In this document: positions 44,061-53,141 of the stretch, piece by piece
How positions within the stretch are numbered: the stretch's first letter is position 1
Layout of the letters: every line of letters starts with the position of its first letter
NCBI GenBank assembly: GCA_039185015.1
Contig: JBCDAU010000001.1
Location: 1 to 64,000, forward strand
Reading direction: 5' to 3'
From: JBCBSZ01 sp039185015
Lineage (GTDB): Bacteria > Actinomycetota > Acidimicrobiia > Acidimicrobiales > Poriferisodalaceae
Length of the DNA stretch: 64,000 nucleotides
Notes under the pieces: generated by a model
What the model was told of the DNA's origin: nothing
Databases searched by the model: none
Seen by the model: only the letters and a program-made list of their open reading frames with translations
Made by a program: the position numbers and the translations under genes

Positions 44061-45377
44061 GTGTACGCGTTGGATCGTGAGGGGGCAGGCGCCGGCTACT
44101 GGCCGTCGTCGTGGCCGGTGGAGTGTGGGGGCAACCGACGGCAGAAGTCGTCGCCCGGCCGGCTCGATGCGGCGGTCGGCGTCGCGGAGGTCACGACCAG
44201 GTCGACCGGGCGTTGGGACGTGATGGTGGTGCACCGGGATCCGGGGGAGTGGTACGTCGGCGGAACGATGCCGGCGTTCTCGGGCCCGCCGCCGTTCGGT
44301 TGGGTGGAGCGGTTCGACCCCGTCTCGTTGGAGCCCGTCGTCCGTTCCCCGGACCTGCCCTGCGGCGAGCACGTGTGGTGCGGAGCGATCCTCGCCCACG
44401 CCAACGGCTCGATCTACTCCGTCAACGGGTCGTATCTGCACCGCCTCGACGCCGCCACGCTCGGCGTCGAGGCGGAGCGGGCGCTGGTCGACTGCAGCCA
44501 CAACGGGTTGCTCGCGATGTCCGACGGTTCGCTGCTGACCAAGGACCTCCGGCTCGAGGGGCAGGGGGCGACCACGGTCAGCCGCTTCGAGCCCGACTCG
44601 TTGGAGCCGATCGGGACGCCGCTCGTGTTGCCCGAGGGGTCGATGGGTCGGGTCGCCGCCGACGTCGGCGCGGACGGGGTCGACCGGGTCTACGTGCCCG
44701 GCACCGAGCATCTGTTCCGGCTGGGGCTCGACGGCGACGAGCTCGTGGTCGACGACTGGTCGCCCCGATACCGGGACGAGGGTGGGCCATTCGGCATGGC
44801 GTGGGATGCGTGCCTGTCCGGCGAGCACGTGTGGGTGATGGATGACGGCGACGTCGAGTCGGTGCGCCACATCCACCGCACCTTCCCGAACGGTCGATTC
44901 GACCAGCCACCGGCGCTCTCGTGGCGCCAACCCGCTCCGTGGGACGGACCGCAGCGTCTCCATCGCATCGATCCGGTCTCGGGCGAGGTGATGAGCGTCG
45001 CCCCGTTCGGGGTGCCGGGCGGCGGGATCATCGCCCCGCCGGTGGTGGTGCCCGAGGTCGGGGTGGCCGTCGCCTGGGACTCGGTCAATGGCGGCCTCGC
45101 CGGCGTCGGCACCGAGTCGCTGGACGTCCGTTGGATCCTCGACGTGCGGCCGAGCATGCAGCCGGTCGTGTTCCCCGATTCGGGCGAGCTGGTGATCAAC
45201 GACTTCTCCGACGACGGGGTCGACCACCTCGTCGTGGTCGATGTCGGCTCCGGCGAGCTGCTCGACCGCGTTGACACCGGCTCTCGCATCGCCAACGGGA
45301 TGTTCCTCACCGCGGGCACCGACCGAGACGTCTACTACTGCTCGACGCTCACGCTGGCCCGCGTGGCCTGGGTGTGA
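44061..45377 (+). CDS. Beta-propeller-like protein of unknown function
   Basis: 438 residues. Repeated beta-rich blades: GWVERFDPVSLEPVVRSPDL, SYLHRLDAATLGVEAERAL, SRFEPDSLEPIGTPLVLPEG and QRLHRIDPVSGEVMSVAP, each with the (R/H)-x-D-P-x-(T/S)-L/G turn of YncE/PQQ-like propellers. There is no signal peptide or lipobox, so it should be cytoplasmic. No active site is recognised. It is divergent from the LAL regulator, which may control it. Confidence 0.72.
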   Translation: MYALDREGAGAGYWPSSWPVECGGNRRQKSSPGRLDAAVGVAEVTTRSTGRWDVMVVHRDPGEWYVGGTMPAFSGPPPFGWVERFDPVSLEPVVRSPDLPCGEHVWCGAILAHANGSIYSVNGSYLHRLDAATLGVEAERALVDCSHNGLLAMSDGSLLTKDLRLEGQGATTVSRFEPDSLEPIGTPLVLPEGSMGRVAADVGADGVDRVYVPGTEHLFRLGLDGDELVVDDWSPRYRDEGGPFGMAWDACLSGEHVWVMDDGDVESVRHIHRTFPNGRFDQPPALSWRQPAPWDGPQRLHRIDPVSGEVMSVAPFGVPGGGIIAPPVVVPEVGVAVAWDSVNGGLAGVGTESLDVRWILDVRPSMQPVVFPDSGELVINDFSDDGVDHLVVVDVGSGELLDRVDTGSRIANGMFLTAGTDRDVYYCSTLTLARVAWV

Positions 45378-45514
45378 CCATCGCCCGCGCGACGCTTGTC
45401 ATGTTTCGACCAGCGATCGTCCGGTTGTGGCCTTCTGCCTCGACGACCATTCGAGTTGGCTTCGGAGGAGGGCCGGCCGGCAGGTGAGGCCACACGATCA
45501 GGGGAGGAACGCCC

Positions 45515-46297
45515 ATGTCCGCCAAGCTCCAGAACGCGACGAACCTCTACATGGAGGGCATCCGCGACGGCAACGCCCGCGAGGCCGTCACGAGGTACAC
45601 CGGCGACGTCTACGTGCAGCACTCGACCGGGGTGCGCGACGGCGTGGAGGGCTTCCTCGAGTTCTTCGAGGTGTTCCTCGAGCGGACGCCGGATCGGGAC
45701 ATCCAGGTCATCCGTGGCATCGAGGACGGTGAGTACGTCTTCCTCCACGTCACCCAGAGCCTGAACGGTGGATCCGCGAAGTGGATCACGACCGACATGT
45801 TCCACTTCGACGAGGACGATCAGATCATCGAGCACTGGGACGTCATCGCCGAGTGGGTCGACGAGACCGTCTCCGGCCGCTCCCAGTTCGACGGGGCCAC
45901 CGAGGTGGTCGACCTCGACCGGACCGAGGCGAACCGCGCGCTCGTGACCGCGTTCATCGACGACGTGCTCGTCGGGGGCAACGGTCAGAACGCTGCGAGC
46001 TACGTCTCGACCGAGACCTACCTGCAGCACAACCCCGCCGTCGGCGACGGTCTGGAGGGACTGGGCGCCTATCTCGGCCAGCTCGCAGAGGCCGGCACGC
46101 CGATGGTCTACAAGTACGTGCATCGGATCCTCGCCCAGGGGAACTTCGTCGTCGCCTACTCGCTGGTGCAGATGGGTGACGAGGACTACGCCGTCTTCGA
46201 CATCTTCCGCGTCGAGGACGGCAAGATCGTCGAGCACTGGGACAACATGGAGCCGCTCCCGCGGGGCGAGATGCTGGTGAACCAGGGCAAGTTCTAG
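45515..46297 (+). CDS. Tandem SnoaL-like (NTF2-fold) protein
   Basis: 260 residues made of two SnoaL-type halves. The first half has AREAVTRYTGDVYVQHSTGVRDG...FHFDEDDQIIEHWDVI, and the second half has YVSTETYLQHNPAVGDGLEG...FRVEDGKIVEHWDNM. Both keep the YxQH and (I/V)xEHWD motifs, showing internal duplication. Members act as small-molecule cyclases or hydrolases or bind ligands; the substrate is unknown. The ATG follows GGGGAGGAAC. It probably heads an operon with the DUF1330 and cupin genes. Confidence 0.88.
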   Translation: MSAKLQNATNLYMEGIRDGNAREAVTRYTGDVYVQHSTGVRDGVEGFLEFFEVFLERTPDRDIQVIRGIEDGEYVFLHVTQSLNGGSAKWITTDMFHFDEDDQIIEHWDVIAEWVDETVSGRSQFDGATEVVDLDRTEANRALVTAFIDDVLVGGNGQNAASYVSTETYLQHNPAVGDGLEGLGAYLGQLAEAGTPMVYKYVHRILAQGNFVVAYSLVQMGDEDYAVFDIFRVEDGKIVEHWDNMEPLPRGEMLVNQGKF

Positions 46298-46351
46298 GAC
46301 GATCCACGGAGCGCGAGACTGCGGCTCCGACGACGACGAGGAGCGCACGCT

Positions 46352-46654
46352 GTGCCTGCGTACATCATCTTCACCGAGGACATCACCGATCCGGCTGCGA
46401 TCGAGGCCTACGCCACCAAGGCGGTGCCGAGCGTGCTGCAGCACGGCGGCCTCCCCCGCATCGCCGGCAGCGCGGTCAACGTGCTCGAGGGCGAGTGGCA
46501 CGGCCAGCAGACCGTGATGATCGAGTTCGAGTCGGTCGAGGCCGCGCAGGCCTGGTATGACTCGTCGGAGTACCAAGCGGTCATCGGGGAGCGGCACGCC
46601 GCTGCGACCTCCAACGTCGCCATCTTCGAGCAGTTCACGATGCCGGGTGCCTGA
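46352..46654 (+). CDS. DUF1330 family protein
   Basis: 100 residues, ferredoxin-like dimeric fold. AYIIFTEDITDPAAIEAYATKAVPSVLQHGG, VLEGEWHGQQTVMIEFESVEAAQAWYDSSEYQAV are textbook DUF1330. The function is not established. It starts at GTG 46352 and lies 54 bases after the SnoaL gene. Confidence 0.9.
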   Translation: MPAYIIFTEDITDPAAIEAYATKAVPSVLQHGGLPRIAGSAVNVLEGEWHGQQTVMIEFESVEAAQAWYDSSEYQAVIGERHAAATSNVAIFEQFTMPGA

Positions 46655-46686
46655 CGCGAACGTGGGCTGGCCGAGGTGCCGGTGAC

Positions 46687-47730
46687 ATGACGAACCGGGT
46701 GCTCCTGCCGGTGGTGGACTTCGACGGCGGACTCGAGCATCTCCGCTCCCTCGGGTTGCGGATCGATCGGATCTCCCCGGCGGACGACCCGCGTGAAGCC
46801 GATCTCTCCCGGGCCGATCTCGCCGTGCGCTTGGAGCGATCCGAGCGCGGCGCGAGCGTCGCTGGGGTCGACGTCACGGCGCTCGAGCGCTCGGCGGCCG
46901 GGGACGGTCCCTTCGACGTCATCGACGCCGGCGTGTCAGTGGGCGTCGACGTGCCGGCCAGCGTGCCGTCGCTCACGATCAGCAGGCTGGCGGACTCCGT
47001 GGGCTTCGGGACCGGTCGGGCAGGCATGGGCTACCGGGACCTCATCCCGGACCGGTGGGGTGGCCGGTTCATCGCCTCGCACATCCGGATCGCCGATGGC
47101 GGACCGGTGCCCGACTACGTGCACTACCACCGGATCCGGTTCCAGATGATCTACGTGCACTCCGGTTGGGTGCAGGTCGTCTACGAGGATCAGGGCGAGC
47201 CGTTCGTGATGGAGGCCGGCGACTGCGTGCTCCAGCCGCCGGAGATCCGTCATCAGGTCCTGGAGAGCTCCGCCGGCCTCGAGGTGGTCGAGATCGGCTG
47301 TCCCGCCGAGCACGACACGTTCGCCGAGCACGAGATCGACCTGCCGACCCCGATCATCGATGCGGCCCGGGACTTCGGTGGGCAGCGCTTCGTGCTCCAC
47401 GTCGCCGCGGCCGCAGCCTGGATGCCGTGGCGGCATCGGGGATTCGAGTGCCGGGACAGCGGGATCACCGCAGCGACCGGTGGACTCGCCGGGGCGCGCA
47501 CCGTCCGAGCCGTCGAGCCCGTATCGACGCCGTCGCACGCGCACGACGGTGAGTTCGCCTTCGTGTTCGTCCGAGGTGGCAGCCTCGACCTGGACGGTCC
47601 GGAGCTGTCGGCGACGCTGCTGCCAGGCGACAGCGTCGCCATCCCGTCCGGCGTCGAGCTCGCGATGACCGCCGCCGTCGGCACACGCTTCCTCGAGGTC
47701 ACGCTGCCGGGGGTGTTGCCAGCCGCCTGA
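46687..47730 (+). CDS. Two-domain cupin protein
   Basis: 347 residues. The first cupin (about 130-215) shows VHYHRIRFQMIYVHSGWVQVVYEDQGEPFVMEAGDCVLQPP with metal-ligand histidines and the second motif ending RHQV. The second cupin (about 275-345) has TPSHAHDGEFAFVFVRGGSLDL and LLPGDSVAIPSG. The N-terminal 110 residues are not recognised. It could be a dioxygenase, isomerase or a binding protein. It is likely co-transcribed with the DUF1330 gene (32-base gap). Confidence 0.85.
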   Translation: MTNRVLLPVVDFDGGLEHLRSLGLRIDRISPADDPREADLSRADLAVRLERSERGASVAGVDVTALERSAAGDGPFDVIDAGVSVGVDVPASVPSLTISRLADSVGFGTGRAGMGYRDLIPDRWGGRFIASHIRIADGGPVPDYVHYHRIRFQMIYVHSGWVQVVYEDQGEPFVMEAGDCVLQPPEIRHQVLESSAGLEVVEIGCPAEHDTFAEHEIDLPTPIIDAARDFGGQRFVLHVAAAAAWMPWRHRGFECRDSGITAATGGLAGARTVRAVEPVSTPSHAHDGEFAFVFVRGGSLDLDGPELSATLLPGDSVAIPSGVELAMTAAVGTRFLEVTLPGVLPAA

Positions 47731-47795
47731 GCGCGGCCGTCACGCCGCGCGCGTGGCCACTCGACGAGCGCCGCACGGCGACATGCCCCGATGGA

Positions 47796-49334
47796 TCAGC
47801 TGCGGAGGTCGCCGAGCGTCGCCGCGACTTCGTTGGTCTCCCGGGCTGCCTCATCGAGCGTGGCCGCTGCTTCTCGAGTGCTCTCCGCGCGGCCGCCGAT
47901 CCGCACGAGCGCGTCGGCGGTGTCGACGGTCGCAGCGGAGGACTCGGCAACAGCCCGTGAGAGCTCCTCGGTACGATCGCGCTGGCCGGAGATCGAAGAC
48001 GACACGGCGTCGATCCGCTCGCCCAACGCCCCCACCTGTCCATGGATCTCCTCGATCCGGGTGACGGCCTCGCTCGAGCGCGCGCGATTGGTCTCGACGC
48101 GGGTGCTGATCTCGGTGGTGGCGCGGGCAGCCTGTTCGGCCAACTGCTTGACCTCGGAGGCGACGACGGCGAAGCCTCGTCCTGCCTCCCCGGCTCGCGC
48201 CGCTTCGATCGAGGCGTTGAGCGCGAGCAGGTTGGTCTGTGCGGCGATGTCGGCGATGAGGCGGACCACCTCGCCGATCTCGTCGGCCGATGAAGCCAAC
48301 GCACCCACGAGCTCCCCGGTGCGGGCCGCAGTCTCGACGGCCTCGGCCGAGGACTCCGTCGCGGATCGGGCCGCCTCTGCGATCGTGGCGACCGTCTCGG
48401 CGACCTCGGTGGTCGCTACATCTGCCGAGTCGAGCGCTGCCGAGACCTGCTCGGCGGCCGCAGCTGCCGCCGTGACGTCGTCGGAGAGGCGGGAGGTCTC
48501 GTCGGCCAACGTGCCGCTCGAGCCGGCGATCGCGCTCGAGGTCTCGTGGAGACGGTCGGCGGAGAGCACGATCGCCTCCGATCGACGATGCTCGGCCGTG
48601 ATGTCGGACGCGACCTTCACCACCTCGATGGGACTGCCAGTGGCGTCGATCACCGGGTTGTAGGTGGCCTGGATCCAGATCTCGTCCCCGCTCTTCGTGA
48701 TGCGGCGGAACTGCCCGGCGAGCGCCTCTCCGGCACCGAGTCGCTCCCACATCTGGCGGTACTCCGCGCTGCCCGCGAGCTCGGGATCCACGAACATCCG
48801 ATGGTGTTCGCCGACGATCTCGTGCTCCGCGTACCCCATCGCAGCGCAGAAGTTCTCGTTCGCACGGCGGATCGTCCCGTCGAGCTCGAACTCGATCACG
48901 GCCTGCGAACGCTCGATCGCCGCGATCAACGCTTCGTGGTGGGCACCCAGCCGGACCTGGTCGGTGACGTCGCTCGCGAGCTTGATCACGCCGGTGGGCG
49001 CACCGGACCGGTCGCGGATCGACGCATAGGCGGCCTGGATCCAGATCTCGTCTCCCGACTTGGTCCGCCGCGGGAACTGGCCGGTCAGGTGCTCTCCGGA
49101 GCCGAGTCGACGCCACATGTCGGCGTACTCGATGGTCGCCGCGTAGGCGGGGTCGACGAACATCCGATGGTGTTGACCGATGATCTCGGACTCCTCGTAG
49201 CCCATCGCAGCGCAGAAGTGCTCGTTCGCTCCCCGGATGGTGCCGTCGAGGTCGAACTCGATCACGGCGTGCGTGGATCGCACGGCTTCGAGTCGCTGAC
49301 TCGCTGCTCCACCGAGGCTGTCTGAGATCTGCAT
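47796..49334 (-). CDS. Soluble PAS-PAS methyl-accepting chemotaxis-type protein
   Basis: 512 residues with no transmembrane helix. Two very similar PAS domains (17-135 and 139-257) repeat the text ANE(H/N)FCAAMGY and HHRMFVDP and (R)TKSGDEIWIQA, the BDLF/Aer2-like PAS type that often holds heme or flavin. The C-terminal MCP signalling domain (about 290-500) has the hairpin IADIAAQTNLLALNASIEAARAGEAGRGFAVVA. It would signal to CheA/CheW, but no che genes are in the window. The two PAS domains look like a recent duplication. Confidence 0.93.
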   Translation of the reverse strand: MQISDSLGGAASQRLEAVRSTHAVIEFDLDGTIRGANEHFCAAMGYEESEIIGQHHRMFVDPAYAATIEYADMWRRLGSGEHLTGQFPRRTKSGDEIWIQAAYASIRDRSGAPTGVIKLASDVTDQVRLGAHHEALIAAIERSQAVIEFELDGTIRRANENFCAAMGYAEHEIVGEHHRMFVDPELAGSAEYRQMWERLGAGEALAGQFRRITKSGDEIWIQATYNPVIDATGSPIEVVKVASDITAEHRRSEAIVLSADRLHETSSAIAGSSGTLADETSRLSDDVTAAAAAAEQVSAALDSADVATTEVAETVATIAEAARSATESSAEAVETAARTGELVGALASSADEIGEVVRLIADIAAQTNLLALNASIEAARAGEAGRGFAVVASEVKQLAEQAARATTEISTRVETNRARSSEAVTRIEEIHGQVGALGERIDAVSSSISGQRDRTEELSRAVAESSAATVDTADALVRIGGRAESTREAAATLDEAARETNEVAATLGDLRS

Positions 49335-49469
49335 CGTCGAGCTTCCTCACTGCAGGGGACGACCGCGAGCGCCCGTCGGCCGGAGCGGTCGGATCTCAAG
49401 TCCTCGGGTGTCCGGCCCTCGGAGCTTGTGGCAGCCTGACCCGCGACGCCGCACGTCCGAGGGGGAGCC

Positions 49470-50762
49470 ATGGCCGAGCTGTTGGATCTGTCCGCGCGGA
49501 TCATCGACGAGCGGCGCCTGGACGCACGAGCGGTTCGCATCACCAACGAGCTGTCCGAGGTCGACGACCGCATCGCGATGATCGAGAGCTTCAGCAACGT
49601 CGTCGTGATCGACACCGACGACGGGCTGCTGCTGTTCGACGCCAGCGGCAAGGCGACCGCCGGCGGGGTGATCGAGTCGCTCCGTGCCTGGTCCGATGCC
49701 CCGGTCCACACGCTCGTCTACACCCATGGCCACGTCGACCACGTCGGTGGGAGCGGCGCGCTCGTCGCGGACGGGCGGGCCCGTGGTCACCGTGACCCGG
49801 CCGTCGTCGGGCACGAGAACGTCCAGGTCCGCTTCGACCGCTACCGGGCCACCGACGGGTGGAACCAGGCGATCAACGCCCGGCAGTTCGGCGGGACCCG
49901 CCAGGCGTCCGGGGCGATGCTCGACGGCGAGCGGTTCCTGCCCGACGACGTGGCCGAGTGCAGCACGACCTTCACGGATCGGAGTGGTCTCCGGGTCGGC
50001 GACGTTCGCTTGGAGCTGCGCCACGCTCGGGGTGAGACCGACGATCACGCGTGGGCGTGGCTGCCCGAGCAGCGGGCCATCGCCGTGGGCGACTTCCTCG
50101 TCTGGGCCTTCCCCAACGCGGGGAACCCGCAGAAGGTGCAGCGGTACCCGGGGGAGTGGGCGGCAGCGCTGCGGGAGATGGCGGCGCTCGAGCCCGAGCT
50201 GCTCCTCCCGGCTCACGGTCTCCCGATCGGTGGTCGCGAGCGGATCGCCGACGTCCTCGACACCATCGCCGGCGCGCTCGAGGGGTTGGTGGCGGATGTC
50301 GTCGAGGCGATGAACGCGGGGGCGACCCTCGACGAGATCGTTCACTCCGTCCGCGTCGATCCCGACGTGCTCCAGCTGCCCTTCCTCCGCCCGACCTACG
50401 ACGAGCCCGAGTTCATCGTCCGCAACATCTGGCGGCTGTACGGCGGTTGGTGGGATGGTGACCCGGCCCAGCTCAAGCCGGCACCGAAGGCCGATCTGGC
50501 CACCGAGCTCGCCGAGCTGAGCGGAGGCGTGGGAGCGCTCGTCGGACGGGCGCTCGGTCTGAGCGAGGCGGGGGACCACCGTCTGGCGTGCCACCTCATC
50601 GAGCTGGCGGTGCAGGCGGCCCCGACCGACGTCGAGGCGCACGAGGCGCGTTCGCAGGTCTACGAGGCTCGCCGTCGGACCGAGACGTCGTTGATGGCGA
50701 AGGCGATCTACCGGACCGCCGCGTCGGAGTCCGCCGCACAGGTGGCCGGCGACGCGGGCTGA
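49470..50762 (+). CDS. Metallo-beta-lactamase-fold alkyl sulfatase-like hydrolase
   Basis: 430 residues. The metal-binding motif THGHVDHVGGSG (HxHxDH) is near residue 88, later ligands are in LRHARGETDDHAWAW and LLLPAHGLPIGG, and a C-terminal dimerisation-like helical domain (DHRLACHLIELAVQAAPTDVEAHEARSQVYEAR) is typical of the alkyl sulfatase (BDS1/SdsA) family. No signal peptide is present, unlike SdsA. The substrate is an alkyl sulfate or another ester, unproven. The ATG follows GAGGGGGAGCC. A long hairpin separates it from the convergent gene. Confidence 0.9.
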   Translation: MAELLDLSARIIDERRLDARAVRITNELSEVDDRIAMIESFSNVVVIDTDDGLLLFDASGKATAGGVIESLRAWSDAPVHTLVYTHGHVDHVGGSGALVADGRARGHRDPAVVGHENVQVRFDRYRATDGWNQAINARQFGGTRQASGAMLDGERFLPDDVAECSTTFTDRSGLRVGDVRLELRHARGETDDHAWAWLPEQRAIAVGDFLVWAFPNAGNPQKVQRYPGEWAAALREMAALEPELLLPAHGLPIGGRERIADVLDTIAGALEGLVADVVEAMNAGATLDEIVHSVRVDPDVLQLPFLRPTYDEPEFIVRNIWRLYGGWWDGDPAQLKPAPKADLATELAELSGGVGALVGRALGLSEAGDHRLACHLIELAVQAAPTDVEAHEARSQVYEARRRTETSLMAKAIYRTAASESAAQVAGDAG

Positions 50763-50771
50763 GGTGGTGTG

Positions 50772-50826
50772 ATCTGCCCGCTTCGGAGCGACAGCCGACG
50801 CCGCTGTCGCTCCAAGGCGGGCAGAT
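50772..50826. terminator. Long bidirectional terminator stem-loop
   Basis: Outer arms ATCTGCCCGC/GCGGGCAGAT (10 bp) and inner arms GGAGCGACAGC/GCTGTCGCTCC (11 bp) are joined by a 3x3 internal segment that pairs partly. This gives about 23 of 24 paired positions around a 7-base loop, filling most of the 67-base gap between convergent stops. Confidence 0.8.
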
Positions 50827-50829
50827 GGC

Positions 50830-52413
50830 TCATCCCTTCCGTCGAGCCCGGACCACGAGGTCGGGCACGTCGATCGTGTTGTGGCCGCCGGGGCGGGTGC
50901 GCCGGTCGTCGATCTCGAGGTCGAAGTCGGGCGACGCCTCGATCGCCCTGGCGACGTCGACGGGGCGCAGGTAGGTCTCGGAGTCCCAGGCCGGCGGGTG
51001 CTCGGCGGCGGCCCGCATCGCCTCGCCATCGTGGTGCACGAACAGCAGCGTCCCGCCGGGGGCGACGGCGTCGAGCAGGTTGTGGAGCGCTCGGTCGTCC
51101 GGGCTGCGTGAGATGGCGGGGTATTGGGCCGAGACGAGGTCGTAGGTCTCGGAGCCGTACGGGTCGAGGTCGCCGGCGTCGGCGTGGAGGCAGCGGACCT
51201 CGGCGCCGACGCCCTCGGCGAGCCGGGCGATCTGGTTCACGGCGCTCACCGAGATGTCGGTGGCCGTCACCTCCCAGCCCTGCTCGGCGAGCCAGACGGC
51301 GTCGGCGCCCTCACCCGCACCGACGTCGAGCGCGCGACCCGGGTCGAGGTCGCCGATCTCGTTGACGAGGGTGCCGTTGGGGTTGCCGCTGAAGGTCGGT
51401 TCGCCGGCGAAGCGATCGTCCCACTCTCGTTGCCCGGCGCGGACGGTGTCGGTCGCCGTGAGGTCCTCGGCGGCGAGGTCGAAGGCGATCTGCGCGCCGA
51501 CGAAGCTGCCGTTGGCGGCGGCCTGGAGGACCTGCTGGGACGGATCGGTGACGTTGCCGGCGACGTACACGCCGGGCACGGACGTCGCCCCGGTCGGTTC
51601 GCTCTCGATGTGGGTGCCGAGGCCGATCGGGTGGGGGACCGGCGTCAACCCGAGCGAAGCGAGCGCCTCGGCCCGAGGCCGGAACCGCACACCGGTGACG
51701 ACGGCGTCGGCGTCGATGGTCGAGCCGTCGGTCAGCTCGATGCCGGTCAGCGCGCCGTCGACGTCGGTGACGATCCGACGTGCCGGGGTGTCGACGATGG
51801 CGATGCCTGCCGCCCGCAGGTCGTCGAGCTCCTGGGCGGTCGGGTCGACGCCCTCGTGGAGGACGACGGTGAGGTCCCTGGCGAGGCCGCCGAGGAGGGG
51901 GGTCATGTGCAGCCCGGCGGGGTGGATGACGAGCTGGACCAGGCGCCGGTCGCGGTGCTCGAAGCCATGGCAGAACGGGCAGTGGATGACGGTCTCACCC
52001 CAGTGCTCGGTGAGGCCGTCGACATCGGGGAGCTCGTCGACGAGGCCGGTGGCCACGAGGACCCGTCGAGCGACGACGGCGTGGCCGCTGGCGAGATCGA
52101 CCCGGAAGCGGCCGTCGTCGGTCCGGTCCACCGCCGTGACCGTCTGGTGGAGCACCTCGACGCCATAGCTGCGAACCTCGGCCCGGCCGATGGTCGTCAG
52201 CTCGGCGGGCGGGATGCCCTCGTGGCCGAGGTAGCTGTGGGAGTGGGCGGCGGGGGCGTTCCGGGGGTCACCGGCGTCGAGGACGATGACGTCCCGGCGG
52301 ACCCGTCCGAGCTGCAGCCCGGCGGCGAGCCCGGCGGCCGAGCCGCCGATGATGGCGACGTCCGTCGTCCGCTCGAACGTCCGGGGGTGATGGTGGTCGT
52401 GGTCGTGAGCCAT
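50830..52413 (-). CDS. Bifunctional FAD/NAD(P) oxidoreductase-SAM methyltransferase
   Basis: 527 residues. Residues 15-325 are a thioredoxin-reductase-like flavoprotein: DVAIIGGSAAGLAAGLQLG (FAD), CPFCHG as redox-type CxxC near 150, and VPGVYVAGNVTDPSQQVLQAAANG at the end. Residues 330-525 are a class I methyltransferase of the TehB/UbiE style: RALDVGAGEGADAVWLAEQGWEVTATDIS and ALHNLLDAVAPGGTLLFVHHD. The N-terminus is His-rich (MAHDHDHHHP). The fusion recurs in Actinomycetota as an annotated bifunctional protein; the substrate is unknown. ATG 52413 follows TAGCGT by 7 bases. It is divergent from an XRE-cupin regulator. Confidence 0.93.
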   Translation of the reverse strand: MAHDHDHHHPRTFERTTDVAIIGGSAAGLAAGLQLGRVRRDVIVLDAGDPRNAPAAHSHSYLGHEGIPPAELTTIGRAEVRSYGVEVLHQTVTAVDRTDDGRFRVDLASGHAVVARRVLVATGLVDELPDVDGLTEHWGETVIHCPFCHGFEHRDRRLVQLVIHPAGLHMTPLLGGLARDLTVVLHEGVDPTAQELDDLRAAGIAIVDTPARRIVTDVDGALTGIELTDGSTIDADAVVTGVRFRPRAEALASLGLTPVPHPIGLGTHIESEPTGATSVPGVYVAGNVTDPSQQVLQAAANGSFVGAQIAFDLAAEDLTATDTVRAGQREWDDRFAGEPTFSGNPNGTLVNEIGDLDPGRALDVGAGEGADAVWLAEQGWEVTATDISVSAVNQIARLAEGVGAEVRCLHADAGDLDPYGSETYDLVSAQYPAISRSPDDRALHNLLDAVAPGGTLLFVHHDGEAMRAAAEHPPAWDSETYLRPVDVARAIEASPDFDLEIDDRRTRPGGHNTIDVPDLVVRARRKG

Positions 52414-52420
52414 GACCGGC

Positions 52421-52426
52421 ACGCTA
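52421..52426 (-). promoter_or_regulatory. Leaderless-type -10 box (TAGCGT) of the oxidoreductase-methyltransferase
   Basis: TANNNT box 7 bases before the ATG at 52413. Confidence 0.5.
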
Positions 52427-52454
52427 CGATCGATCTCGGATTCCGCAACGCCTC

Positions 52455-52469
52455 TTGCAATATTCGCAA
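52455..52469. promoter_or_regulatory. Candidate operator TTGCAATATTCGCAA
   Basis: Inverted repeat with TTGC and GCAA arms around an AT-rich centre, the most AT-rich spot in this gap. A further GCAA half-site lies at 52445-52448. It is centred between the divergent genes and is the likely site of the XRE-cupin regulator. Confidence 0.5.
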
Positions 52470-52486
52470 CAACTGATCGGAGCGCC

Positions 52487-53044
52487 GTGGGCGACGAGGA
52501 GAGCATCGACCAGACCGTGCGCAGCCGACTCAAGACGTTGCGGACGACGTTGGGCTACTCGCTGCAGGAGCTCGGTGATCGGACGAACCTGTCGCCGTCG
52601 ACGATCAGTCGCATCGAGACGGGGAAGCGGGCGATCAGCCTCGACGTGCTGGTCCCGCTGGCTCGGGCGTTCCAGGTGAGCGTCGATTCGTTGCTCGAGA
52701 CCCACGACGACGACGACGTGGTGATCCGTCCGTCACCGACCCGCAAGGACGGTTGGACGACCTGGCCGCTGAGTCGCGCGAACGGTCGCACGGTGGCGGT
52801 GAAGAGCCGCTTGGAGCCGAGGGACGAGGAGCCGGTCCAGCGAGTGCATCCGGGCTACGACTGGTTCTTCGTGCTCGAGGGGCGGGTCCGGCTGCTGTTG
52901 GGCGACCGGGACATCGTCGTCGAGACCGGCGAGGCGGCCGAGTTCGACACCATGACCCCGCACGCCTTCGCCGCCCTTGACGCCCCGGCCGAGGTGATCA
53001 TGGTCTTCGACCGCGAAGGGCACCGCGCCCACGTCCACAGCTGA
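52487..53044 (+). CDS. XRE-family HTH regulator with cupin domain
   Basis: 185 residues. HTH 10-70: RLKTLRTTLGYSLQELGDRTNLSPSTISRIETGKRAISLDVLVPLARAF in classic XRE order. Cupin 105-180: VHPGYDWFFVLEGRVRLLLGDRDIVVETGEAAEFDTMTPHAF. Such proteins repress or activate the neighbouring gene in response to a small ligand. GTG 52487 has GGAG upstream. It is divergent from the oxidoreductase-methyltransferase, which is its obvious target. Confidence 0.93.
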   Translation: MGDEESIDQTVRSRLKTLRTTLGYSLQELGDRTNLSPSTISRIETGKRAISLDVLVPLARAFQVSVDSLLETHDDDDVVIRPSPTRKDGWTTWPLSRANGRTVAVKSRLEPRDEEPVQRVHPGYDWFFVLEGRVRLLLGDRDIVVETGEAAEFDTMTPHAFAALDAPAEVIMVFDREGHRAHVHS

Positions 53045-53114
53045 GTCGTGCCGGGGGGCGCTCAGTCCGGATCGCACATCGGCCAACGCACCACTCCGTG
53101 GCGCTGTCCGGTTG

Positions 53115-53136
53115 ACCAACGCTGAACCGATTGGTT
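53115..53136. promoter_or_regulatory. Candidate ArsR operator/promoter
   Basis: ACCAA (53115-53119) and TTGGT (53131-53135) form an inverted repeat, and AACC-GATT-GGTT (53125-53136) is a second one. TTGACC at 53112-53117 could be a -35 box with TTAAGT (53135-53140) as -10, putting initiation at about 53147. Confidence 0.4.
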
Positions 53137-53141
53137 AAGTG

